A stretch of DNA of 29,649 nt from an uncultured Collinsella sp. (GTDB lineage Bacteria; Actinomycetota; Coriobacteriia; Coriobacteriales; Coriobacteriaceae). Positions 6,359 through 14,369 of this stretch are shown here, one piece after another. The position numbers and the translations under genes are program-made. Below the pieces are notes generated by a model, which was given only the letters and a program-made list of their open reading frames with translations, ran no database searches and was not told the DNA's origin. The stretch lies in contig CABQLK010000023.1 of the NCBI GenBank assembly GCA_902465015.1, positions 1 through 29,649 of the forward strand, given 5' to 3'. Each line of letters opens with the position of its first letter. The first letter of the stretch is position 1.

Positions 6359-7384
6359 TTAGTTAAGGCGCTCCACAAAGAAATCTGCCATGGAGAGGAA
6401 CAGCTCGCGTGCGTGCGGATCAAGCTCAACGTTCTCGATGGCCGCTTTGGCCTTAGCGGTCAGGTCGAGCGCGTAAGTGTGGGCGTAATCGATGGAGCCG
6501 GTCTCCTGGAAGATCTCCACGGCGCGTGCGAGCTGCGCGGGATCATCGGTGCCTGAGGAAAGAATCGCCTCGACCTCGTCGTGGTGGCGCTCATCAGAGA
6601 GGGCGTGTACGGCGACAAGCGTGCGCTTGCCCTCGGTGATGTCGGTGCGGAAGTCCTTGTTGGCGGCTTCCTTAGTGCCGACAAGGTTGAGCAGGTCGTC
6701 CTGAATCTGAAAGGCGAGGCCTGTGTGTAGGCCAAAGGCGCGCAGCGCTTCGATTTGCTCATCGCTGCCGCCGCCGATAATGGCTCCGGTGGCAAGCGGC
6801 GTGGCTCCGCTGTAAAACGCGGTCTTGTGCGTCGCCATGTCCAGGTAGTCATCAACCGAGATATCAAAGCGCCCGTCACGGACCCAACCCAGGTCGAGCG
6901 CTTGGCCCTCGATGGTGCGGACGATCATCTCGGTAAGCTCGTGGAGCACGCGCAGCTTCACGTCGGACTCCAGCGTAGGGTCGTCGAGAACCGTCTTGGT
7001 GACCATGGTGAGCGCCAGGTCGCCACAATTGATGGCAAGGCCCGTGCCCTCGGTAAGGTGCATGCAGGGCTTGCCTCGACGAAGCTGTCCGTTGTCGGCG
7101 ATGTCGTCGTGGATCAGCGCGCCCGACTGGAAATGCTCGATGGCTGCCGCGGCGCTGCGGGCGCTCTCAAAGCTACCGCCCACTGCGGTTGCGGCGAGCA
7201 TGCAGATAAGCGGGCGGTGGCGCTTGCCGGCGTTGGCCGTAAAAGCCGAGAGCGGCGCATACAGGTAGCGCTCGATATCGGCAGAGGTCGCCTGTCCGTC
7301 AAAGAACGTGGCCAGATAGTCGTTAATCTGGTCAAAGTGCTGGGCTAAAAAGCTGGTAAACGGACTGGACACGGGTTCTCGCAT
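6359..7384 (-). CDS. Polyprenyl (isoprenyl) diphosphate synthase
   Basis: The product is a trans-isoprenyl diphosphate synthase of 341 aa, which condenses isopentenyl diphosphate with allylic diphosphates to make quinone side chains or longer prenyl carriers. The first Asp-rich motif is HDDIADNGQLRRG, with D93 first, and the second is FQIQDDLLNLVG with D229/D230. GKRHRP near the N terminus is the usual IPP-binding segment. A frame extension to 7423 adds 13 residues, but the ATG at 7384 is preceded by AGAAAG and gives the normal family start. Chain length cannot be set confidently from sequence. It is 138 bp upstream of the CwlM-like gene on the same strand. Confidence 0.88.
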   Translation of the reverse strand: MREPVSSPFTSFLAQHFDQINDYLATFFDGQATSADIERYLYAPLSAFTANAGKRHRPLICMLAATAVGGSFESARSAAAAIEHFQSGALIHDDIADNGQLRRGKPCMHLTEGTGLAINCGDLALTMVTKTVLDDPTLESDVKLRVLHELTEMIVRTIEGQALDLGWVRDGRFDISVDDYLDMATHKTAFYSGATPLATGAIIGGGSDEQIEALRAFGLHTGLAFQIQDDLLNLVGTKEAANKDFRTDITEGKRTLVAVHALSDERHHDEVEAILSSGTDDPAQLARAVEIFQETGSIDYAHTYALDLTAKAKAAIENVELDPHARELFLSMADFFVERLN

Positions 7385-7497
7385 TCTTTCTGAGGTTGCA
7401 TTGATGCAATATGCAGACAACATATTGCCACATCAGGGCGTTTGGCGCGGCAGTTTTGGCGATTTAGGACAACGGGCGTGCGTTTGATGGAGCGCGC

Positions 7498-9948
7498 CTA
7501 AATCAGCCTAAAATGCTCGAGCGCCGCAACGACACCGTCGTGATCGACGGTGTCGGTCACGTAATCGGCCTTATCCTTGAGATAGTCCGGTGCGTTGCCC
7601 ATCGCAATGCCGACATCGACGGCGTTCATCAGCGAGACGTCATTGCTGGCGTCGCCAATGCCGTATACGGTTCCGTGGTGGGGGTCGAGGGCGTCGAGTA
7701 CAGACTGGATGCCCCCGCGCTTCGTGCATTCGCGGGGCGAGATTTCGGTTACCTCGAGTTCGAGCTCGTTAAAGCACAGCAGCGGCTCAAGTGCCTTATC
7801 TTGAGCGATGTGGTTGGCGAGCGATGTAGACATCAAGATCTTGTAGACACTGTAATGTTGCAGCTGCGTGACTGCGTCGCCCAGGGTGCGCGCGTATCCG
7901 GGGGCATCGGGGGCATCGGCACTCATGCGCACGACGCCGTTGAGGCCCTCAAAGCGGATGACCTCGCCCGATTGCTCAAGATAGGGGGCAAGATGCTGCA
8001 GCATGCTGGGCGTCATCGACAGATCGCGAATTGCGTGTCCGTTGATCTCGGCGTAACCGCCCGCAAGACAGACGATGCCGGTCCAAGGCAGCTCAAGAAG
8101 TTTGGGGTGGATGCAGCTGAGGGTACGTCCCGTGCAGATAAAGGCCATGTTGCCGTTGGCGACAAACTCGCGGATTGCCTGCGAAACCGCCTCGTTGGGA
8201 TAGGGGGAGAGGTCCCGCTCGTCTTCGGGAAGGTCTTGGGCGAGCCTGGGGTCTTGCCAGGCGAGCGTTCCGTCGATATCGAAGAAGCAAATATCGCCGC
8301 GCTTATGGGCTGCGCTGGCGGCAGGGGAGGCCGAGGTGGTGGGCACAAATTCCGGCTCGAGGCCCATGATCTGGTCAAAATGCTCTTTAACGCGGGGAAC
8401 GGAGATGCCGATGACCACCTGGGCGGTCTTGCCCGTAATGATGAGGCCCTTGGCGCCCACCGCGACAAACGACGCGTTATCTGCAACGATGGAAGGGTCT
8501 GCGACCTCGACGCGCAGGCGCGTGGCGCAGTTGGTTGCGCCCACGATATTGCCAACGCCACCTAAAAGCTGAATTACCCGCTCAGCGAGGACGTGATCTT
8601 GATCGGATCGACTATCGACCTCGTCATTGGGGGATTGCTCTTTGGCAAAGTCGCTTCCCGTTAAACAATCGATTGCCGCGCGATTGGCAACATGATCCTC
8701 GCGGCCCGGTGTCTTAAGGTCATAGACCAAGATGAGTGCTCGAAAACTAACAAAAAAGATGAGGCTAAAGGCAAGGCCGATACCGAGCGCCAAAAGATAG
8801 GCACCGGCATGCGTGCGCATGAGCGGAATAAAGTTGAAGGCTGCCATCTCCATCAGGCCGCCCGAGAAGATGCCGACGATGCCAAAGAGATTCATGGTTG
8901 TGGCAAGGCAAGACGATAAGACGGCGTAGAGCAAAAAGAGCCCGGGGTGGGTGAACATAAAGAGAAACTCGAGTGGCTCGGTAACGCCGCAAACCACCGA
9001 GGCGATGATGGCGGGAACAAGGATGACCCTGAGGCCGGCGCGGCGCTCGGGTTTTGCGGTGGAGTAGAACGCAGCTGCGATGGCAGGAAGGCCAAAGAGC
9101 TTGACCCAGCCGGTGGCGGTAAAACCGGCCCACGGCGCAAGTTCATTAAGGGGGCGCGTGCTATGGGAGAGGATGGGGAGCAAACTGCTCCACGTGGCGT
9201 AGATGCCGTCGTTAATGACCAGGTTGTCGTAGTAGATCGGCATGTAGAGCAGGTGGTGCAGGCCAAAGGGCTCGAGTGCTCGTTCTAAAAAGACAAAGAT
9301 GCCCACGCCAAAGGGACCGACGCCTGCAAGCGCGTGACGCAGCGTATCGGTTACATCGTATACGTAGGGCACGATGGCGGCCGAGATAGCAGCAAGGGCG
9401 AACACGGCAAAAAAGCTGATGAGGTAGACCAGCGAGGAGCCCGAGAAGGTGCCGAGCCAATCGGGAACCTTGGCATCGTAGAAGCGGTCATGGATGGCAA
9501 CGACGGTTGCCGATACCGCCAGCGGGCCGATAATGCCGGTGTCGAGCGTCTTGATGCCGTCGATGACGGTGATACCGCTGGCGGAGGTCAAAGATGACGG
9601 GTACTCAAGTCCAAGGTTGTCTCCGCTCAGCTTAATGATCTCGCTCAAAAAGAAGCAGTAGGCAAAATAGGCGACGAGAGCCTCGAGACAGCAACGAGCC
9701 GGTTGTTTTTGGGCAAGACCGATGGGCAGCGCTACGGCAAAAAGGAGCGGGAGGCGTTTAAAGACCGTCCACGAGCCGCGCTGGATGATGGTCCAAAAAA
9801 CGTACCAAGGGGTTCCGTATACGGCGAGATCGCCGACGATGTCCGCAGTCGTTGCGAGAGCGGAGACGCCGACCATGAGGCCTGATATAGAAAACAGCAT
9901 GGCGGGCGCGAACATTGCCCCGCCAAAGCGTTGGATTTTTTGCAGCAT
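7498..9948 (-). CDS. PTS EIIC-EIIB fused to a Cof-type HAD phosphatase
   Basis: The 816-aa product joins three domains. Residues about 1-420 are a glucose/maltose-family (MalX-like) EIIC membrane domain with GLEYP, LEPFGLHH and VTEPLEFLF motifs. Residues about 455-530 are EIIB, with the phosphocysteine C474 in GATNCATRLR. Residues about 550-816 are a HAD hydrolase of the Cof/IIB type, with nucleophile D557 in DIDGTL and the late GDASNDVSLMNAVD motif. EIICB would import and phosphorylate a sugar, and the HAD domain could dephosphorylate it or a related sugar phosphate; this is inference. No EIIA domain is seen, so one must be supplied in trans. The gene is divergent from a TreR-like regulator at 10178, which suggests a glucoside or trehalose-like substrate. 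The minus-strand ATG at 9948 begins a normal EIIC N terminus. Confidence 0.88.
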   Translation of the reverse strand: MLQKIQRFGGAMFAPAMLFSISGLMVGVSALATTADIVGDLAVYGTPWYVFWTIIQRGSWTVFKRLPLLFAVALPIGLAQKQPARCCLEALVAYFAYCFFLSEIIKLSGDNLGLEYPSSLTSASGITVIDGIKTLDTGIIGPLAVSATVVAIHDRFYDAKVPDWLGTFSGSSLVYLISFFAVFALAAISAAIVPYVYDVTDTLRHALAGVGPFGVGIFVFLERALEPFGLHHLLYMPIYYDNLVINDGIYATWSSLLPILSHSTRPLNELAPWAGFTATGWVKLFGLPAIAAAFYSTAKPERRAGLRVILVPAIIASVVCGVTEPLEFLFMFTHPGLFLLYAVLSSCLATTMNLFGIVGIFSGGLMEMAAFNFIPLMRTHAGAYLLALGIGLAFSLIFFVSFRALILVYDLKTPGREDHVANRAAIDCLTGSDFAKEQSPNDEVDSRSDQDHVLAERVIQLLGGVGNIVGATNCATRLRVEVADPSIVADNASFVAVGAKGLIITGKTAQVVIGISVPRVKEHFDQIMGLEPEFVPTTSASPAASAAHKRGDICFFDIDGTLAWQDPRLAQDLPEDERDLSPYPNEAVSQAIREFVANGNMAFICTGRTLSCIHPKLLELPWTGIVCLAGGYAEINGHAIRDLSMTPSMLQHLAPYLEQSGEVIRFEGLNGVVRMSADAPDAPGYARTLGDAVTQLQHYSVYKILMSTSLANHIAQDKALEPLLCFNELELEVTEISPRECTKRGGIQSVLDALDPHHGTVYGIGDASNDVSLMNAVDVGIAMGNAPDYLKDKADYVTDTVDHDGVVAALEHFRLI

Positions 9949-9991
9949 GTTCTGCCTTCCGAATATCGAGGCGCGTTGCGCGTGGGGAAAC

Positions 9992-10014
9992 GTTTAAACA
10001 ATGGATTCATTGTA
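9992..10014 (-). promoter_or_regulatory. Putative -10 and operator of the PTS fusion gene
   Basis: On the minus strand TACAAT (10014-10009) is a good -10 box; no clear -35 is seen. GTTTAAACAA at 9992-10001 overlaps the expected start point and is repeated at 10114-10123 near the divergent regulator promoter. Confidence 0.45.
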
Positions 10015-10113
10015 GAGGACCAGACGATTGTCGTACCGGCAGTTTTGAGCGAAACCGATTTGGGCATGACAGAAACCGTCAACGGTTAAATCCTGTCGCT
10101 TTACCGATATTCG

Positions 10114-10142
10114 GTTTAAACAACTTTAAGAAATGCTATCGT
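10114..10142 (+). promoter_or_regulatory. Putative operator and -10 of the gntR regulator
   Basis: GTTTAAACAA (10114-10123) is followed by TATCGT (10137-10142) as a possible -10. The same pair, GTTCAAACAA then TATCGT, occurs with nearly identical spacing ahead of the ABC operon (11086 and 11110). A palindrome CCGATATTCGG lies just upstream (10104-10114). Confidence 0.4.
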
Positions 10143-10177
10143 GCCTAGCCGGAAATGAATAATGTAGAGGTGAAACA

Positions 10178-10897
10178 ATGCCAAAAGCGATATACGAAGG
10201 AATCTACCGAGAAATACGCTCGCGCATCATTAATGGGACCTATGCGTTTCAGGAGATGCTGCCAACCGAAGCCGAGCTGACCGCGGAATTTGGCTGCACG
10301 CGCAATACCGTCCGCCGCGCTTTGAGCATGCTGGCCGACGGGATGTTTGTGCAGCCCATACACGGCAAGGGCGTGCGCGTTATTTGGCTTAAGGGCGAAA
10401 CCGACATGTTGGGCGCACTCGAAGAGGTTGAGTCGTTTGGCGAGTTTGCAAAGCGCAACAATGCCGTTGCATCGACGGACGTTAAGTCTTTCGAACATCT
10501 GGTTTGCACCGAGCAACTCTCTCGTCACCTGGGCTTTAAGGTGGGCGAGGAGTTGATTCGCGTAGTGCGTGTCCGAAGCCTTAACGGCAACGCGCGCCAA
10601 GTGGACCATGGCTATTTTTTGGCGTCGATCGCCAAGGGCCTGACTCCCGAGATCGCGGCAGATTCTATTTACGGCTATCTGGAGCACAAGCGCGGTGTCA
10701 AAGTGATGGCGAGCCGTCGTACGGTGAGTGTCGAGCTCGCCAACGATGAGGACTGCAGCTATCTTGACCTCGGCAAATACAACTGCGTTGCCGTCATGGA
10801 GAGTCAGTCGTACACCTCGGATGGCATCTTGTTTGAGGTGACGCACACTCGCACACACCCCGAGATCTTCCATTACCGCGTCAATTCCAAGCGATAG
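10178..10897 (+). CDS. GntR-family (TreR/HutC-like, UTRA) transcriptional regulator
   Basis: The 239-aa protein has an N-terminal GntR winged helix (residues about 3-70, with LPTEAELTAEFGCTRNTVRRAL as the recognition region) and a C-terminal UTRA ligand-binding domain (about 95-235). The N terminus resembles Bacillus TreR. It is transcribed divergently from the PTS-HAD gene, so it most likely controls that gene in response to a sugar phosphate. The ATG at 10178 has an AGAGGTG ribosome site. A strong two-way terminator at 10936-10990 separates it from the ABC operon downstream. Confidence 0.85.
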   Translation: MPKAIYEGIYREIRSRIINGTYAFQEMLPTEAELTAEFGCTRNTVRRALSMLADGMFVQPIHGKGVRVIWLKGETDMLGALEEVESFGEFAKRNNAVASTDVKSFEHLVCTEQLSRHLGFKVGEELIRVVRVRSLNGNARQVDHGYFLASIAKGLTPEIAADSIYGYLEHKRGVKVMASRRTVSVELANDEDCSYLDLGKYNCVAVMESQSYTSDGILFEVTHTRTHPEIFHYRVNSKR

Positions 10898-10935
10898 CCG
10901 GCTAGCTCGCAGCCTGACGAGACTCATGGCCTCAA

Positions 10936-10990
10936 AGAGAAAACGCCCGGTCAAACCGACGGTACATCGGCTTGACCGGGCGTTTTCTCT
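10936..10990. terminator. Long bidirectional terminator hairpin
   Basis: Arms AGAGAAAACGCCCGGTCAA and its complement form a stem of about 19 bp (extended by CCGA/TCGG), with A and T runs in the arms so it can end transcription from either side. Confidence 0.8.
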
Positions 10991-10996
10991 GCATTC

Positions 10997-11203
10997 GATA
11001 ACAAATAATTGTTTATCAAAAACTTGTCAAGTATCAAGTTGAAATTACCGTTCACCGAAGTTTTTCTACCGCTCTAGTAATACTTGTTCAAACAACTAGC
11101 CAAATAGCGTATCGTTCAAATCAGCAAAAGGGGCAAAGTCCCCGAGCCAATCTCCGAAGGCGGCGGCAAAGGGTGTCGCCACGGTGTGAAAGGGTGGATT
11201 GTA
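10997..11203 (+). promoter_or_regulatory. Control region of the sugar ABC operon
   Basis: An imperfect palindrome, GATAACA/GTTTATC (10997-11017), is followed by the near-palindrome TTGTTCAAACAA (11084-11095), a likely operator, and TATCGT (11110-11115) as a possible -10. The leader then holds small hairpins (GGGG-CAAAG-TCCCC near 11132). I do not recognise a riboswitch. Confidence 0.4.
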
Positions 11204-12520
11204 ATGAAGAACGAAATGAGCAGAAGGCAGTTCCTGGGCTTTGCTGGTTCCGCGGCTGCAGTTCTTGGTCTGGGCCTCGTGGGTTGCGGTGGTTCTGCCG
11301 GCTCCGGCTCCTCTGCTTCTGGTGACGCTGCCGAGGTCTACTTCCTCCAATTCAAGCCCGAGGTCGACAAGGAGTGGAAGGAGATCGCCAAGGCCTATAA
11401 GAAGGAGAAGGGCGTCGAGGTCAAGATCGTGACCGCTGCCTCCAACACCTACGAGGAGAAGCTCAAGTCCGAGATGTCCAAGAGCTCCGCTCCGACCCTG
11501 TTCCAGGTCAACGGCCCCACCGGTCTTAAGAACTGGAAGGATTACTGCGCCGACCTGTCCGATACCAAGCTCCGCGGTGAGCTCATTGACGACTCCCTGG
11601 CTCTGCAGTCCGACGGCAAGGATGTGTGCATCGACTGGGTCCAGGAGAGCTTCGGCATCATCTACAACAAGCAGCTGCTCGAGAAGGCTGGCTACAAGGC
11701 CGAGGACATCAACTCCTTCGACAAGCTGAAGGCTTGTGCCGACGACATCCAGGCCCGCAAGGACGAGCTTGGTGTCGAGGGTGCCTTCACTTCCGCCGGC
11801 ATGGACGACTCCTCCAGCTGGCGCTACACCACCCACCTTGCCAACATGCCGCTCTACTACGAGTTTGAGAAGGAGCACAACCAGGAGGACGACGAGATCA
11901 AGGGTGAGTTCCTCGACAACTACAAGCAGATTTTCGACCTGTACATCACCGACTCCACCTGCGATCCTTCGCAGCTTGCTTCCAAGACCGGCGACGACGC
12001 CACCAACGAGTTCGCAACCGGCAAGGCCGTCTTCTACCAGAACGGCTCTTGGGCCTACTCTGACCTCGTCAAGGCCGGCATGACCGACGATCAGATTGGC
12101 ATGATGCCGATCTACATCGGTGTTGACGGCGAGGAGAACCAGGGCCTGTGCTCCGGCGGCGAGAACTACTGGTGCGTCAGTTCCCAGGCTTCCGAGGATG
12201 CCCAGAAGGCCACCGAGGACTTCATGTATTGGTGCGTCACCGCTGACACCCCGACCAGCATCATCGCCGACAAGATGGGTCTGACCGCTCCGTTCAAGAG
12301 CGCCAAGGAGACCACCAACGTCTTCTCGCAGCAGGCCGTTGCCATGGCCAAGGACGGCAAGAAGACCGTCGCTTGGGACTTCGTCTACATTCCCTCCGAG
12401 GAGTGGAAGAAGAACCTCAAGCAGGCTCTGATTGCCTACGCTGCCGATAACAGCAAGTGGGACGGCGTCAAGAACGCCTTCGTCGATGGCTGGAAGACCG
12501 AGAAGGCCGCTTCCGAGTAA
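11204..12520 (+). CDS. Sugar ABC transporter substrate-binding lipoprotein (CUT1)
   Basis: This is a 438-aa extracellular solute-binding protein, family 1 type, anchored outside the membrane. Residues 6-28 form an export signal with twin-arginine SRRQFLG and a lipobox LVGC, with C28 the acylated cysteine; a Gly/Ser linker follows. The mature part carries a typical CUT1 binding-protein fold pattern (GIIYNKQLLEKAGY, FATGKAVFYQNGSW). The ATG at 11204 is chosen over 11186 because it places AAGGG about 9-13 nt upstream and gives a normal signal peptide. It heads an operon with two permeases and an ATPase. With malQ and glgP opposite, a malto-oligosaccharide ligand is likely but not shown. Codon bias suggests high expression. 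Confidence 0.9.
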   Translation: MKNEMSRRQFLGFAGSAAAVLGLGLVGCGGSAGSGSSASGDAAEVYFLQFKPEVDKEWKEIAKAYKKEKGVEVKIVTAASNTYEEKLKSEMSKSSAPTLFQVNGPTGLKNWKDYCADLSDTKLRGELIDDSLALQSDGKDVCIDWVQESFGIIYNKQLLEKAGYKAEDINSFDKLKACADDIQARKDELGVEGAFTSAGMDDSSSWRYTTHLANMPLYYEFEKEHNQEDDEIKGEFLDNYKQIFDLYITDSTCDPSQLASKTGDDATNEFATGKAVFYQNGSWAYSDLVKAGMTDDQIGMMPIYIGVDGEENQGLCSGGENYWCVSSQASEDAQKATEDFMYWCVTADTPTSIIADKMGLTAPFKSAKETTNVFSQQAVAMAKDGKKTVAWDFVYIPSEEWKKNLKQALIAYAADNSKWDGVKNAFVDGWKTEKAASE

Positions 12521-12551
12521 GCAGTTGCTGCCCAAGCTATCTGATTAGCGA

Positions 12552-12587
12552 CAGGGGGCGGGCAGACGTTGGTTTGCCCGCCCCCTG
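12552..12587 (+). promoter_or_regulatory. Intra-operon hairpin after the binding-protein gene
   Basis: A perfect 13-bp stem (12552-12564 with 12575-12587) lies between the binding-protein and first permease genes without a T run. Such hairpins often stabilise the upstream mRNA so the binding protein is made in excess over the permeases. Confidence 0.7.
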
Positions 12588-12607
12588 CATATTGAAAGGA
12601 CCCTTTT

Positions 12608-13462
12608 ATGGGCAAAGCACTCAAGCGCTGGTGGCCGCTCTTTATGCTGCCCACGTGCCTGGCGTTTATGATCGGGTTCGTGATCCCTTTTATCCAGGGC
12701 TTCTATCTCTCGTTCTGCCAGTTTATTATCATTAGTAACGCGCACTTTGTCGGTATCGAGAACTACGTGCGTGCGCTGTCCGATCCGCAGTTCTCCACGT
12801 CGTTCTTCTTTACCGTGGCGTTTGCCTTCCTGTCGACGGTGCTCATCAACGTGATCGCCCTGGCCATTGCGCAGGCGCTCACCCGCAAGGCGCTCAAAGG
12901 CACCAACATCTTCCGTACGATCTTCTTTATGCCTAACCTGATCGGCGGCATCGTGCTGGGCTACATTTGGCAGATTCTGATCAACTGCCTGCTCTCCAAC
13001 GTGGGCGCCCAGCTCATCGCTCTTAACTCTGCTGCTGGCTTCTGGGGCCTTATCATCCTGACCCTGTGGCAGCAGGTCGGCTACATGATGATCATCTACA
13101 TCGCTGGTCTGCAGTCCATTCCGTCCGACTACATCGAGGCCGCCAAGGTCGACGGCGCTACGGCATGGCAGACGTTTTGGAAGGTTAAGATCCCTAACCT
13201 GATGCCGACCATCACCATCTGCCTGTTCCTGTCCATCACCAACGGCTTTAAGCTGTTCGACCAGAACCTCGCCCTTACCGGCGGCGCCCCCGCGCACTCC
13301 ACCGAGATGCTCGCCCTGAACATCTACAACACGTTCTATTCGCGTGCCGGTATCGCATGGCAGGGCATTGGTCAGGCCAAGGCGGTTATCTTCTGCATCC
13401 TGGTCGTGGCCATCTCCATGATCCAGCTTAAGGCCACGAGGTCCAAGGAGGTGCAGCAGTAA
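12608..13462 (+). CDS. Sugar ABC transporter permease (MalF/UgpA type)
   Basis: A 284-aa inner-membrane permease with about six helices. The cytoplasmic EAA loop that docks the ATPase is visible as EAAKVDGATAWQTFWKVKIP (about residues 178-197). The ATG at 12608 has AAAGGA upstream. Its TAA overlaps the ATG of the next permease by one base, showing translational coupling. It forms the translocation pore with that partner for the CUT1 importer. Confidence 0.92.
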   Translation: MGKALKRWWPLFMLPTCLAFMIGFVIPFIQGFYLSFCQFIIISNAHFVGIENYVRALSDPQFSTSFFFTVAFAFLSTVLINVIALAIAQALTRKALKGTNIFRTIFFMPNLIGGIVLGYIWQILINCLLSNVGAQLIALNSAAGFWGLIILTLWQQVGYMMIIYIAGLQSIPSDYIEAAKVDGATAWQTFWKVKIPNLMPTITICLFLSITNGFKLFDQNLALTGGAPAHSTEMLALNIYNTFYSRAGIAWQGIGQAKAVIFCILVVAISMIQLKATRSKEVQQ

Positions 13463-14301
13463 TGAAACGCGATAAGGTTATCAACCGCGCGCTCTCGATT
13501 TTCTTTACGATCCTGTCGCTCGCGTGGATCTACCCCGTGTTCATGATTGCGCTTAATTCTTTTAAGAAAGCGACCGCAATCAGCACCACCACGGCATTCG
13601 ATCTGCTCACGCCCGAGACGTTCAACGGCCTCGCAAACTACATGCACGCCCTTAACGAGCAGGGCTTTGCCTCGGCATTTATGTACTCGCTCATCATCAC
13701 GGTCACGTCGGTCGTGCTGATCTTGGTGTGCTGCTCCATGTGCGCTTGGTACGTGGTTCGTGTCAACAACAAGATCTCGAACTTCTTCTATTACCTGTTC
13801 GTGTTCTCGATGGTCGTGCCGTTCCAGATGCTCATGTTCACGCTGTCCAATTTGGCGGACCGCATCGGCTTCAACACGCCGTTCAACATCTGCTTTATCT
13901 ACCTCGGCTTTGGCGCGGGCCTGGCGGTCTTTATGTTCGCCGGTTTTGTAAAGAACATCCCGCTCGAGATCGAGGAGGCGGCCATGATTGATGGCTGCAA
14001 CCCGGTCCAGGTGTTCTTTAAGATCGTCCTTCCCATCATGAAGCCCACCTATCTTTCGGTCGGCATCCTCGAGACCATGTGGGTCTGGAACGACTATCTG
14101 CTGCCCTACCTTACGCTCGACTCCACCAAGTACAAGACCATTCCTATCTTGATCCAGTACTTCCGCGGCGGCTACGGCCACGTCGAGCTCGGCCCCATGA
14201 TGGCCTGCATCATGATGGTCGTTATCCCCATCGTTATCATGTACATCCTCTGTCAGAAGTACATCATCGACGGTGTGGTGGCAGGTGCCGTCAAGGGCTG
14301 A
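13462..14301 (+). CDS. Sugar ABC transporter permease (MalG/UgpE type)
   Basis: A 279-aa inner-membrane permease and second pore subunit. The EAA loop is EEAAMIDGCNPVQVFFKIVL (about residues 172-191). A KKATAIS segment after the first helix is usual for MalG-type subunits. The start overlaps the stop of the preceding permease (TAATG at 13460-13464), and GAGGTG in the upstream gene serves as its ribosome site. Confidence 0.92.
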   Translation: MKRDKVINRALSIFFTILSLAWIYPVFMIALNSFKKATAISTTTAFDLLTPETFNGLANYMHALNEQGFASAFMYSLIITVTSVVLILVCCSMCAWYVVRVNNKISNFFYYLFVFSMVVPFQMLMFTLSNLADRIGFNTPFNICFIYLGFGAGLAVFMFAGFVKNIPLEIEEAAMIDGCNPVQVFFKIVLPIMKPTYLSVGILETMWVWNDYLLPYLTLDSTKYKTIPILIQYFRGGYGHVELGPMMACIMMVVIPIVIMYILCQKYIIDGVVAGAVKG

Positions 14302-14326
14302 TGCCGTAACTGTTTTGCAAGTTTTG

Positions 14327-14351
14327 GCGGCGCCCCTCAGCGCGGCGCCGC
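14327..14351 (+). promoter_or_regulatory. Intra-operon hairpin before the ATPase gene
   Basis: An 8-bp GC stem (14327-14334 with 14344-14351) lies 18 nt before the ATPase start codon. It may influence mRNA stability or read-through. No T run follows. Confidence 0.5.
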
Positions 14352-14369
14352 ATATCGAAAGGTAGAGAC

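Noticed and set aside
11120..11200. Riboswitch in the leader of the ABC operon
   Set aside because: Small hairpins are present, but no known aptamer consensus could be matched by eye.
11096..12535. Antisense open frame over the sugar-binding protein
   Set aside because: A codon-bias shadow of a well-identified CUT1 lipoprotein. Similar shadows at 16654-17826, 18426-19895 and 20090-21310 were dropped for the same reason.
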